Shown: piece by piece, positions 27,045-38,538 of the stretch | How positions within the stretch are numbered: position 1 is the stretch's first letter | Layout: the number at the start of each line of letters is the position of its first letter | Source: Lagopus muta | Lineage: Eukaryota > Chordata > Aves > Galliformes > Phasianidae | Length of the DNA stretch: 64,000 nucleotides | Reading direction: 5' to 3' | Assembly: GCF_023343835.1 (NCBI RefSeq) | Contig: NC_064437.1 | Span: 51,844,972-51,908,971 of the forward strand | Notes under the pieces: model-generated | What the model was told of the DNA's origin: nothing | Seen by the model: only the letters and a program-made list of their open reading frames with translations | Database searches by the model: none | Translations under genes and position numbers: made by a program

Positions 27045-30034
27045 TTTAAAATCTACTTAAAAAAAAAATGAATTCTATTTTAAGATTCTAAGTACTGCTT
27101 TAGATTGTGGTTTTGCATACATCCTGAAATTAATATCTCTTTATAAACTTTGCAAAATGGACTAAATTAGAACCTGATTGAAAAGCCATGTGAGTATATT
27201 TATACTGTTAGTTGCTTCCACAGCACACAGAAAAATGAGGTACATCTTGGATCCCAATGACAAATTAAATCTCTAGAATACTTTCTATGAATGATTGATC
27301 TGAGTAAGGGTGTGGGAATTATTTCTTGGAAGCAAACTCAAAAAAAAAAAAAAACAAACATTTTTTAGTTTTGGTTTTTGTATCTTCTTTATATATTGGT
27401 TCTAAAACAAATAGATTATATAAACTGCACACATGAGGTTTGCTTTACCAAGCAAGATTTTTAAAATGTGGTTCTGATTTTTATTACTCAAATATACTGC
27501 ATATTGAGTATAAGAATATTTTTTAGTGGATAAGTACTCATAGTTACCACATCAACATCTGCTAGGTAGCTGAAATATTAGGTGCCAGCTTTGCATACGT
27601 TGGACATCTCAAACTTGAAGACATGATCAAATCTTCGTAATTACTTTTTTTACAGAGTTAAATATGCAATTAATCTATCTACAAAAATTTCTGAGGCAAA
27701 TCCACTATTTTCTGTGTTTACCTGCATTGTAGCCTTTGCCCATTATGTCTTAATAGCAGAAGTGCCTTTTGTTTTGTTTTTAGAGCAGTATAGGACACCT
27801 AAAACCACAGGAATATAATTAGGTTTTGTAGTTTTTTGTGGGAGGGAGGTCTAATTAAGCAGTTCTCCACTGTTGCTTGCACAGCTGTAAAAAAAAAAAA
27901 AAAAAATTGACGTAGACAAGAGTTATGGAGGCTCAAATAAAGACAAGGTTGCTTAACAGAAGATTAAGTTTATTTTTGGAGACTAAAATCCACAAGAAAA
28001 GAGATAACATCAGAAGAATACAGATACCATAACTTTCTTACTTTAAGTATTTCTTCTTCTGACATGTGTGATAAGATCTTATAATGCCAACTTGATCTTT
28101 CAAAGACTAAAATCATTAATGAGTAAGTTCCAAAAGTAGATTCTACTTAGGTAAATCTTCCCGTGATGGAGTGAATAAGATAAAGATATCAGATACTATT
28201 ATTGTTAACATAACATCAGTCTGTTTCACTAGGATAATAATATTTTCCTTTAAAACAGAGGATTTACCCTGTTCTTTGCATTTGTCTTATCTGTATCTGT
28301 TACTCTCATCTCTGAAACCAGGGATTTTTAAAACTGTGATAAGAGAATTATGAGTGCTCTGTAATGTCTAATTAAAAAAAATTACTACCTAACATTTTCT
28401 GAGCGTTCATATAATTCTCAGCTTAAATGCAACTCTTAGGAAAACAGACAAAAAAATTTGGTGATTTTTTTCTGTTATTTCATAACAGACTACTTTATTT
28501 TTACTTTCACGCTTTTGAAAAAAAGAGAAAATCATTTGCCAAAAAAGCCTAAACTGGAATTATGCCCTATTCAGTAAAGCTGCATAAATCCTTCTTTTTA
28601 CAGTCCTTGACAGTCCTTGTAGTGGGTCAAGCACAGTGCTTCACCTATAGTCCTGTAAGCTCATGGGTCCTGCTCTGTCACTGCCTGCATTCCTAGCTTC
28701 TCAAGGTAGTTACAGCTATTCATATGCACAAGAAAACTTGACCTGATTCACTATGTTTGGTTCCCTATCACTCAAGTACATATATCTGCAACAGTTCTTT
28801 TAGGAGCAGTGAGAAGAATTCATCTACTTTCCACTATAACTCCATGTGAAATTGTGTCCTGCAGGGCTTCCAAAATGGATTGGTGATATCAAGGCAAAGG
28901 CTGTCCTATAAAATATTTTGTCATAGGCATTTTAACATTTTCACATTTAATGTGATTAATTTTATCTGAACAATCTGCTGGAACAATGGTGGAAAGGACA
29001 GTAGCTTTCTAACTATGCTATGGAAATTCTATTCAGTAAAATCTAAGACTAAATGACAAAGTTGTAATCATCTAATGAATTATCTACATGATAATTGCTA
29101 CTATTAGCAAAGGATAGATTAAGAAAAAATCTACCATGGCTATATTTAATGAGCTGTTTGTGGTTATTTAGTACTACAGCAATCAGATGGACTGTGTATA
29201 AGATACTTTTCCATTAATGTTTTTTTTAGCCTGAAGAATAATCACTTACGCAACAATGTAGACTAACCATTCCACGTATCTTTCATGACAGACAAAATGT
29301 ACTGATTTAAATCCCACCCTCTGAAATAAGTATCACATCTGGACTTCAGCAGTATAGTAGATGATTATCAATCTAAGATTCACATAACCAAAACTCCATA
29401 CCAGTTCTTTCAAAATACAGGCATTTATTATCTTGTGAATGGATATTCATGGTTTGTATACCATTGGTGTGAGTAGCAATTTCTTCCATAGAAGCAAACA
29501 ACTCTCCATTCAGAATTTCCAATCTAGTACTGAAAACAGTATCGAGGGTCAGATTCCTTCTTGATTTGACAATCTTTGTAGAATTACTGTAGAATAAATG
29601 ACTCTCAATTACAAACTAAAAGGAAATAAACATATAGAGGAGCTGTGTTAACACAATGTAGTATGTATTGATGCAGTGTGAAAGACAGATTTCCCTGAAG
29701 TCAGTTGGAATTTTGCTACTGAGTTCCACATTGCCAACGTTTCAGTGTCAGTGTACACACTTTGGTTATTTTTGCCTTGGATAATGTACAGTTCATCTGC
29801 TTTCCTATCCCTGCCCACTCATTTTCCTCTCTTCCTACTCTCCCTCCCTCCTCACCTCTCTTTGGTTCCTGTTCTGTATCTGCTGCATCTGCCAGGCAGT
29901 TAAATTTTAAAATAGCTTCTTCCCTTTGAAGTGCTAATGCCAGCAATGCTATTTCTGTAGTAAGTAACTCCACCGACTGTTTGCTTTTACTCTCTATATA
30001 TTTGTATGTGCATATGTATGTGTTTTGTAAGATA

Positions 30035-30066
30035 GAAAAAAAAATAATATATATTATATATATATC
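30035..30066 (+). repeat. AT-rich simple repeat
   Basis: An A-run merging into TA/TAT units, immediately upstream of the 5S-derived SINE. It may mark the AT-rich target into which that element inserted. Confidence 0.8.
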
Positions 30067-30094
30067 CTAACTAAGTTGTCTAAATAAAAGTTAA

Positions 30095-30290
30095 ATCCCA
30101 ACTGCTCCACCTCAGGCTGGGATCCTGTCAGATCTCACAGGCTAAGCGGGTCAAACTTAGTGAGTAATTAGGTAGAAGACCTCTGAAATAAAGCCAGGTG
30201 CTGTATGAGTGGCATTGGAGATTCTGTAGCTGCTGCTATTCTTTTCAGTAAGTGGTAAACCACTGCTTATGTTGTTCCTTCTTCATTCAG
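30095..30290 (+). mobile_element. 5S rRNA-derived SINE relic
   Basis: The segment 30120-30210 aligns by eye with the middle and 3' part of vertebrate 5S rRNA. GATCCTGTCAGATCTC and GGCTAAGCGGGTC correspond to the 5S stretch that includes box A of the internal pol III promoter (about 21 of 27 bases agree over 30121-30147 with the 5S sequence as I remember it). GGTAGAAGACCTC corresponds to the box C region, and CAGGTGCTGTAT to the 3' end. After the 5S end the sequence continues with a non-5S body (GTGGCATTGGAGATTCTGTA and onward), which argues for a 5S-headed SINE rather than a plain 5S pseudogene. AmnSINE1 or a related ancient sauropsid family is possible; the subfamily and the right edge are uncertain. 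Divergence implies an old, inactive copy. Confidence 0.62.
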
Positions 30291-30623
30291 TCCATAAGTG
30301 GCTGGCTATTAAACATGACAAGTCTGTATGTAGCTTGTTACTGAAAATCTTTATACTGCTTATTGTCAGAAGGTAGGAGGATGTTCTTGGACAAAGGACC
30401 ACATTGTACAAACTCTCCTTTTATAGTCTTTAGCCATCTGTTAGTGGCCAGGACAGGAAATTAGATAGATCCTATACGTTGGAGATAGAGTACTGGACCT
30501 TTGATCAGATCCTGTATGGTATTCATGTGTTTTCTTAATAGCCTGAACTGTTTTGTACATTGAGCACTTAAGAAATTATTTTTGTTGTCTTCATGATGGT
30601 TCTTTCTGCTCTTCAGTAAAATA

Positions 30624-31678
30624 CAGAATCACAGAATCACAAGGTTGGAAACGACCTGCAAGATCATCTAGTCCAACCACCCTCCCATTCCTATCAGTAC
30701 CACAAGCCACTAAACCATATCTCATAGCTCCTCATCCAGGCACCTCTTGAACACTACCAGGGACGGCGACTCCACCACCTCCCTGGGCAGGCCATTCCAG
30801 TGCCTGACCACTCTCTGAGAAAAAAAGTTTTCCCTAATGTCCAACCTAAACCTCCTCTGGTATTACTTCTGGCCGTTTCCTCGGGTCCTACTATTTGCCT
30901 GGGAGAAGAGGCCAGACCCTTTTGCACCACAGCCTCCCTTCAGGAAGTTGTACAGTGCAATGAGGTCTCCCCTGAGCCTCCTCTTCTCCAGACTGAACAA
31001 TCCCAGCTCCCTCAGCCGCTCCTCTTAAGACTTGTGCTCCAGACCCCTCACTGGTTTCGTTGCCCTTCTCTGGACACACTCCAGGGCCTCAATGTCTTTC
31101 TTGTAGTGAGGGGCCCAAAAGTGAACACGGTACTCGAGGTGCGGCCTCACCAGTGCTGAGTACAGGGGGATGATCACCTCTCTGCTCCTGCTGGCCACAT
31201 TATTTCTAAAGGCCAGGATGCCGTTGGCCCTCTTGGGCACCTGGGCACACTATCGGCTCATGTTCAGCTGAGCGTCAACCAACACCCCCAGGTCCCTTTC
31301 CTCTTCACAGTCATCCAACCACTCATCCCCAAGCCTGTAACGCTGCATGGGGTTGTTTCCAAAGTGCAGGACCCGGCACTTGGCCCTGTTAAACCTCATC
31401 CCATTCACCTCAGCCCAGCAATCCAGCTTATCTAGATCCCTCTGCAGGGCCTCCCTGCCCTCAGGCAGATCGACAGCACCTCCCATTTTAGTGTCATCTG
31501 CAAACTTACTCAGGGTACACTCAATCCCTTCATCTAAGTCGTCAATGAAGATATTAAACAGGATGGGCCCCAGCACCAACCCCTGGGGGACACCACTTGA
31601 AACAGGTCTCCAGCTGGACTTCACTCCATTGACCACCACCCGTTGAGCATGGCCCTCCAGCCAGTTCCTTATCCAACG
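30624..31678 (-). mobile_element. 5'-truncated CR1 LINE (about 1.05 kb)
   Basis: Read on the minus strand, the element enters within the reverse-transcriptase domain (near 31678), passes through the C-terminal coding part and the 3' UTR, and ends in the octamer-type tail seen on the plus strand as ACAGAATCACAGAATCAC. The 5' truncation, the absence of a poly-A tail and the tandem-repeat end are diagnostic of CR1. It is the less decayed of the two RT-bearing minus-strand or host copies here: indels are few and the coding frame is kept throughout. Confidence 0.95.
30722..31677 (-). pseudogene. CR1 ORF2 reverse-transcriptase C-terminal fragment, nonsense-interrupted
   Basis: One continuous minus-strand frame contains SSGVPQG and a FADDTK catalytic box (FADD encoded near 31493-31504), as in non-LTR retrotransposon reverse transcriptases. 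The fragment lacks the endonuclease domain and the first RT motifs through 5' truncation. The frame is broken by three in-frame stops: after NMSR at about 31250-31252 (a TAG where CR1 relatives have glutamine), at about 31025-31027 (a TAA where a tyrosine is expected), and a TAA at 30863-30865. It then reaches its natural terminator at 30722-30724. No frameshift was found, so all damage is point mutation. The shorter antisense frames of 99-119 codons over this block are shadows. Confidence 0.88.
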
Positions 31679-33690
31679 ATAATATCCAACATATATGTAT
31701 GTTTATTCTAGACATGTATACTTAGCATATTTACAGTTATCATGAGATATCCTGGTGTTGCCTTTATACAACATGATACACAGTTATGTAGCAAAATTAA
31801 AATTTATTCTATACCTGGGTGTTAACCTTAAAGAACTCTGGAGTTCTTACTGATACCAAGAAATTTAGAAAGCTCTGAGGTGTCCATTTTTAAATATTTA
31901 TGTTTCATTCTTTTACACCGCTTATGTTTCATTCATGAATGTATTGTATCTTCCATGCAAGTCATTTCATTTACTTCCAGGTGTAGGAAAAAGAAACACT
32001 GATTAATAATGAAGTCACCAGTCCTGTGTTCACTGAGAAAATAATTTGTATTCTCCAATTCATCTTCCAGGTTTGCTTTGGAAAGAATAATCTAAGAAAA
32101 GAGTTTCCTGGTTGGCATATATTAGGAGTGTACTCATACTTTAGTGAGTTGAACAGTGGGACAAAGTGGGCTTGAACCTTTGCAAGGCTATTTCTTTGAG
32201 TTCATTCTATTTGTTTTAAAGAAAATATCAAATCCTCTTTCCCAGACCAAATTGACTGAATATTCCTAAATTGCCTGCTCCAAGCCACAGTCAGCCCACT
32301 ACCCCACAGACTTCTTATCTAAGCTTTTTTCAAGATTCCAGGGGGAAATTTAAAAAAATTCCTGTCCATATTCTCTCTCTCTTTTTTTTTTCCCTAGACA
32401 TCCTGGGGCAAGAGGTGGGGGGAGGCCATAGGTATATTACAGAGGTTACAGGCACCTAAATCTTCACAAAAATGGATGGGAATTAAAAATTTATTCCACT
32501 GTATGGCAATGTCCTTTTGCTATGGCAAGTCTTTGGGGGTATTTGAGCAATAGCTAGATATATCAGTTTCAGCTTCCAAAACATAAGTAATTCTTATGAA
32601 CACCTTAAAGGAGATGTTCCTTTGTAAGCAGGACATGGGAATTCCACAGATCAATTAATAACTGTATGGATATGTAAGCAGGAGATTTATCACTTTAATA
32701 ACAGCATGTATATTCACATCTGAGATCTATTACTGTGTCACACAGCTTTATTGCAGCCAAAGGCTGGTTAAGATTTTGAGGGGTTGTAGAATAGTCCTGC
32801 TAGAAGGACGACGTGTTAACAGAGATTAATCTTTCTTCAGCAGCATAAAAAGTCCAGTTTCTTTGAGTAAAGCAGTAATTACACATATTGAGAAAGCTTT
32901 GTCTTTCAGAGATCCAAACCATGTCATTCTGTACCAGCAGTACAAAACATATCTAGGTTTCTCTCTTAGGTACTTGTTCTTTGGCTTTAATTTGATGTTA
33001 GCTTTTTTTATATATTAGCTGTGTCTGCATGTTTATGTCCTACATATATAGCCTTAATTTTTTTTCACTTGTATTTATTTCCTGCTTAAAACAGCAAAAA
33101 CACTCCACCCACTTCTGAACTGGATTTTTCAAGCTTTTGTTTTGCACAGAGACATGTAATTGTGTTTGGGGTTTAGAGACTACAGTCATTCCAGCCACTT
33201 GTTTCTGCAAAGGAGCATAATGACTTCTTACATCTATCTTAAATGAAGAGAGACAGCTATACCCCAGAGCTGCAGTGAGGTTTATCTGACCCATAATTTT
33301 ACAGCATTATAAACCACACTTCAGCTGAAACTTCAGGGCCAGCAAAACAATAAACATCTTGGTTCAGCACTGCGATATAGTGGGTTTTCCTCCTGGTGAT
33401 GTCATGTCTGTTGCTCTAGAGATAGGAAATGCATTGAGATTTTTGAAAGGCTTCTGCTCTTTACTCTTTGGCTAATTGAGCAGCTTCAGGAGGATGTTCA
33501 GAGTTTGTATACTATATGCACCAGACTTGTATGCACACTGATTAAGCTGCATACTCGGGTTGCGTACAGATAGTTTTGGAATGTGGGTGAGAAAAGTACA
33601 AATGCAATTTTAGTTACAATCTGCTGAGTCAGTAGAATGCCCAGCTCAGGTGGACTAGGAATTTGGAATGATGTCTATTGGATCATCTTG
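31679..33690. other. Non-coding DNA, nothing recognised
   Basis: No convincing frame or repeat. A short T-rich run at about 32383-32392 and scattered A/T tracts are the only structure seen. Confidence 0.45.
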
Positions 33691-33858
33691 GCACTGGAAC
33701 AGACTGCCCAGAGAAGTTATGGATGCCCCTTCCCTGGAGGCACTCAAGGTCAGGTGGGGCCCTGGACCCTAATTCAGTGGATTGCAACCAGTCCATGGCA
33801 GGGGAGTTGGAATTGGATGGGCTTTGAGGTCCCTATCAACCTATGCCATTCTATGATC
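33691..33858 (+). mobile_element. CR1 LINE 3'-end fragment
   Basis: The sequence runs through GCACTGGAACAGACTGCCCA (end of the CR1 reading frame), CCCTGGAGGCACTCAAGGTC, then GAGTTGGAATTGGATGGGCT and GAGGTCCCTATCAACC (3' UTR), ending in ATTCTATGA, a single remaining terminal octamer. Plus orientation, about 168 bp. The 82-codon frame here is CR1-derived and not a gene. Confidence 0.9.
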
Positions 33859-35554
33859 TTAAACTTTGCTGTGACTATTCATTAACCTTTCCTATTATCT
33901 GTGTTTTCTTTCATTTGCTCACTGCATCTGGTGATACAAACTAGAGCTGCGCAATGGCAATGAGTGAGAATGTTTAATACCAAGGGCAATTTTAAAAAAC
34001 AAAAACAGAGTATATAGCAAAGTATTTCTGCTTCAAAAATTAACTATGTTCATCTGGAATGCCCTCAGTAATCCTTCTGCAATAATAGAATTACCTTATT
34101 TTCTTTAAAGAGCCTTTGGTCATCTCAGAAACCTACTGAAGTAGTCTCAGTAACTTACTTACGCCTTATCACTTTGCTATTAATATGGATTTCTAACAGT
34201 CTGTGAAGAAAAAGTCATTTCATGGTAATTAAGAGGTCAGGAATTACAATTCTTAATTAAAAAATAAACATCAACTCTTTCTAAGATTGGTATTGCATAT
34301 TCTAGGCCCTGAGGCCTTCATAAGATAAATTCCATGCAAGTTTTATGCAAATTGAAATCCACGTTTGTCTAGGTAATTTCACTTTGTTATAAAGCTGCTA
34401 CAAAAATGTCTTTCGAGAACATGGAAGCACTGAGTCAAATTCACTCTTAATGAACTCTAGTGAGTGGAGTACAGAAAGACAGATTTGTACCGTTATTTGT
34501 CAGATGTTTAATTCACTTTAAAATTAATTGAAAATCAAGACAGAAGACACCCTTTATGGCTTGAGTATTAGTCAGTGCTTCAGACTGAAACAAATAATCA
34601 TGGTTCAACTGAAACCACAGTTTCTGCGTAGCGGTCAAAATCAGTCATAAATCAGAGCAATGTCTTGAACCTTAGTGGATGAATAATGGTGACCAGACTT
34701 TGAATGTTCAGTCAGAAATCAAGCAAATGTTATATGGCCTTCAGGCCACGAATACGTCACATAACTGTACTACCATCATCTGCTTTAATTTCATCAAATC
34801 AGTATTAATCCTATCATGACATAATCTTCCTTCAAGTAATTCATTTTCCAGAAGAAATCTAGAAAACTTCGGATTTTATTATTTAATAAACCACTATTAT
34901 TAGGAACTTTATGTGAAATACACTGAATCCCTAGAGAAATGAAATCCTCAGTGAATGAAATCCTACCATGTTGAAGGAAATAGCAAAATTTCTTTGATTT
35001 TTATGTGATCAAGATTTAATCTAAAGTCTTTTGCAGAAATGTGCCAAGAACAAATGTCTAGATATGACAGCACTGAAACTCAAAGTGATCCACAATGTTA
35101 ACACCAAAATAACTTGAAATATTTCCAATGCTTCTTTGTCCAAACAAATTCATGTACTGCAGGAACTATGCATCCGTATGTGATAAATCTGTCCCTCTTA
35201 TAATACCAGCAAGCATCAGGAAGGATGTTAAGCATCTCTTAGAATCACAGAGTTATATTTGAATAAATAAAAACAATAGAATGTTTCCAGGCTTTGAAAT
35301 TTTGAATACTTTTATAGGTACATAGCTCCACAGAATATCACTGCACTGACTCGTTACTGCAATTGTCCATGCAATTGAATTCTGTGATTAGGAATCTGGA
35401 GAATTTCCAAAAATGCTTAAAGTAGGTGAAAAGCACTGAAAATAGGTCCTCTCTCTTCCCAAATTAGCCACGTTGATTTTATTCTGAATCATGGCCTTAA
35501 GCCATTTGTAAACAAGAGATCTTACACAGAAGATACACGGATTTTCACTTGGAA
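33859..35554. other. Non-coding DNA, nothing recognised
   Basis: AT-rich sequence without a supported gene or repeat family. Confidence 0.45.
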
Positions 35555-35817
35555 TTCTTGGAACATGGGAATGCTGAGTTATGGTTTGAAGCAGTGGTTG
35601 AGAACCTGGTGGGAAGGCAGGACCAATGCATGGAAGCTCAGGTGCATGCAATGTACCTGAGTGACCAGAAGGAGTGGAGTCAGGAGCCACCCCTTCCCAG
35701 ACCTCATTTAAGGGTTGGCAGTGGAGGTGAAAGCAACCTGCTGGAGATCTCCATGTATCTGAGGCCTTCTGAAGGTAAGCACCTTTTTTCCTTTGTTTCT
35801 CTGTGAATGGCTGCTGC
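35555..35817 (+). repeat. LTR-like interspersed repeat, copy B
   Basis: Sister copy of 13555-13831, same orientation. It carries CAGGTGCATGCAATGTACCT, AAGGAGTGGAG at 35669-35679, ATTTAAG at about 35706-35712, CTGGAGAT and GGTAAGCA at 35773-35780, with spacing close to that of copy A. The copies are diverged but collinear over about 250 bp. The 85- and 143-codon frames across this block lie on opposite strands and are explained by the repeat. Confidence 0.5.
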
Positions 35818-36003
35818 ATTTGGGTGCATGGTCTTCCTGGAGCCTAGGATTTCACCATCCTGCTGTCGTTGCTGTACTTTCCATCACATTATAGTGTTAC
35901 ATACAGTGTTACAGATAGTCATACAGGTTCTTCAACTCTACTTTTCAGTTATGCTGCACTTTTATCCCTCTCATACAAACACATTGATAACCTATCTGCT
36001 ACT

Positions 36004-36260
36004 TCACAGAACTGTGGGGGTTGGAAGGGGCGTCAAGAGATCATTGAGACAAACTCCCTGATAAAAAAAGTTTCCCTGCAATAGGTCACATCCGTAGGTG
36101 TCCAAAATGGGTCTTGCATATACTTACAGGAAGAGACTCCACAGCCTCTATGGGTGGCCTCTTCTAATGCTCCATCATCCTTACTGTAAAGTTGTTCTTC
36201 ATGTTCATCTGGAATTTCCTATGTTCAAGTTTTAGGCCGTTTCTATTTCTTCTTGTCCTA
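36004..36260 (-). mobile_element. CR1 LINE 3'-end fragment
   Basis: Reverse-complement CR1 order: an eroded tail (TCACAGAACTGTGG), GGGTTGGAAGGGGCGTCAAG, a UTR segment, then the antisense of the coding end, including GTTGTTCTTCATGTTCATCT and TTTCTATTTCTTCTTGTCCT. About 255 bp and moderately old; belongs to a different CR1 subfamily from the 30.6-kb copy, judging by the UTR. Confidence 0.82.
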
Positions 36261-37464
36261 TCAAATTAAACACCTCATTAAATACCTGTGCTTTTTCTGG
36301 TTTAATACTAGATAGCTGGAAGCAGGCACCTTTATACTGGTAAATATTTAAATGGAAGAGATTAAGACTGGTATCAAAATTTGCATGATTTCGCTTACTA
36401 TGAAAATGCTGTGTCAAGTAACAGGGTAACTTTGTTTGATTTTAAAAGTTAAAATTCAATATCAGTTTTACCTATGAACATAGGTTCATAACTTACAGTA
36501 TATATGGCTTATAATATGTGAGAAGCCTGTGAATTAATGCTGTGAGAGTTCAGAATTGTGAGGAAAATAAGAAACACTTGAAAAAGAAGGCAATTAATTT
36601 TTTTCTCTACAGGATGCAACAAATATCATAAAGAAAAAGAAAAATCAGCTGTAATTCTCAAGTGTTATTGTACCAAATGTGTAGTGTAACTGTAATCATT
36701 CAAGTATGAAACCCAGAGATTTTAGCCCTGCTATCAGTACAAATCACAATGCAACCTCAGCTGTGGAGTTGCAAGTAATTACTCTTGTTACTTGTATACA
36801 AAATCTACAGCATAATGGAAAAGAAAAATAACAAAAACATCTCATTTTCCTTTCTTCACACAGCTTGAATGATTATCTAATGAAGGATTTGTGACAATTT
36901 GGGGGACCTCTCTAAATGCAGCTCCTAAATTCTGTTTGATGCTGAGGAATCTCTATATATAGCTGTGTCAGGTTGAAAATACTTGCTTCCACAAGAGGTG
37001 ACGGGAGAAATTTTTGCTCCTGGCACATGATCAAGAAAGAATTGGTGATCTACTCAAATGGAATCATTCGAAGCATGCAGATGCTAACAGGTAGGCAAAC
37101 TTGGTTTGTGGATGAGGTAAGGAAGTAATAAATAGGTGATGAACCATCTGTTCTACACGAACTTAATTGCCTGATTATGGAGCTGTCTAGGAAGACGTGA
37201 GGCTGGAAGAAGTGTCTCTTGCTTGGTGTTGTACGTTATGTATAACAACTAGTATTACAGGGGCAGCTGGCCATGTAAGACTTTAATGTGTTTATGGAGT
37301 GGAAAAACAGGAATGTCAATATGTTTCTTGTAGATCTTTGCTTAACATCTATCCCAAAAACTTTAAAATCAAAGCTATTGCTTATTTATTCCTGCTGTGA
37401 ACTAACTCTAGGTCCAGTGTGCCCCAAGTTTAAACAAATCTATGTGAAAGAACTCAGAAAGCCC
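36261..37464. other. Non-coding DNA upstream of the CpG island
   Basis: No repeat or gene was recognised. GC content begins to rise after about 37.4 kb. Confidence 0.45.
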
Positions 37465-38063
37465 CTTGCTCAGCCAGACTGGTGCTGGGTAACCAGGAGA
37501 GGAGTCAGCGGTGCTGCAGATCTGGAGCAGCAGGGGATTGCGTACAGAGGGCCGCTTCTTGCAACTGGTCGGTCGCTTGTCTGCCCTGCGCCGAGGGGTT
37601 TGGGCTACTTGTAGCCCACTCCTGATGAGGTGACGGCGGCCGCACGGAGGTTAAGTGGCCTTTCTGCCCTCAGTGTTCTTGCGTCGCCCGTCTCTCCTTG
37701 GCAGGGGGCAGCTCGGGGATGTCGCGGCCGCCCTCCGCGCCTGGGCGTCTGCCTGGCTGCGGGCACAGTGAGCCCGTCACCGCTGCTGTACCCCCGCGAG
37801 GTGAGGGATCTCCCCGGGAATCTGCGGCGCGCTGCCTGTAACCCGACTCACAGCGCGGAGTCTCCGCTGCGCGCGGGCTGAGACACGCGAGCCGCGGCCG
37901 CTAAGCGCCGACGGTGCTACGAGCGGGCGGCTCCTGAATGCGGCGGGGCACCGGCAGCTTCCCCCCGGGCAGCGGGGGCTGAACTCCGGGCGAAAAGAGC
38001 CGCGCGCTCCCGCCCCCTCCCAGCTCCGCTCCTTTCGGCGTGCCTCCTCCTCTGGTCACCGGA

Positions 38064-38108
38064 CTGATGAATTAATCATGATGTGGCTGCTGTTAATGCA
38101 TTTATGCG
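38064..38108 (+). promoter_or_regulatory. AT-rich homeodomain/POU-like cluster inside the CpG island
   Basis: A 45-bp AT-rich patch sits between GC-rich flanks and contains GAATTAATC, then TTAATGCATTTATGC, which resemble homeodomain (TAAT) and POU/octamer half-sites. Such a patch within a CpG island usually survives only under constraint. It lies about 105 bp upstream of the candidate ATG at 38213. Motif calls are by eye. Confidence 0.35.
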
Positions 38109-38212
38109 GAGCGGGCTGTGCCGCCGGATCGCGGCGTAGCGGGGTGAAGGAGTGAGGAGAGCTCTGCCAGCCGTGAGGAGTCGAGGCAGCGGCCGCAGCC
38201 GCAGCACTCTCC

Positions 38213-38227
38213 ATGGCTCCGGAGGAG
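38213..38227 (+). CDS. Candidate first coding exon end (five codons before a splice donor)
   Basis: ATG at 38213 lies in a Kozak-like context (CTCTCCATGG). It is followed by four codons (Ala-Pro-Glu-Glu) and a consensus 5' splice site, GAG|GTAATG, in phase 0. The CpG island around it and the plus-directed donor make it a plausible first coding exon of a gene that continues beyond the window. Five residues are too few to identify a family, and no acceptor exon was recognised downstream. Alternatives are that 38213 is an upstream ORF, or that the exon ends at the 37800 donor instead (an ATG at 37719 is open into that donor). Low confidence; listed so that it is not lost. Confidence 0.25.
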
Positions 38228-38538
38228 GTAATGGGAGCCGGGACTCGCCCCCTCTTTCTCCGGCGTTCGGGGAAGGGGCAGGGCTGCGGGTGGGGGCGCG
38301 GTGCTGGCCGGGAGGGAGCAGAAAGCGTGCGGTACGGCGGAGAACGTTTCCCCCGCTATGTAGCGCTCTGTCGGCGCAACTGCGGGAGCCGGGCTCACTT
38401 TTGTCGCTGCTGATGCTGTCAAAAACGCTGTGGCTTCAGCGGTAACGACGCGGAGCTCCCTCCCTCCGGCAGCCCGCCGGGTCACCGCTCCGAGCGAGAC
38501 GTTAACCGCTGGTAATCCATTAGCTTCGTGCTCCCCGC

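Larger units (their letters stand above)
13832..30034. other. 16 kb of non-coding DNA with simple repeats only
   Basis: All listed frames are at most 120 codons, lack domains and often overlap antisense to others. No CR1 copy, rRNA, tRNA or splice-site pair was convincing. The block holds A/T homopolymers (16558-16573, 18309-18325, 21132-21155, 27340-27354, 27889-27906), a TG repeat, a G-tract and a TA repeat. It has fewer recognisable CR1 pieces than the rest of the window. Confidence 0.45.

Noticed and set aside
38102..38485. 127-codon minus-strand frame in the CpG island
   Set aside because: GC-rich DNA keeps several frames open at once; Ala/Pro/Ser-rich with no domain and overlapping frames on the other strand.
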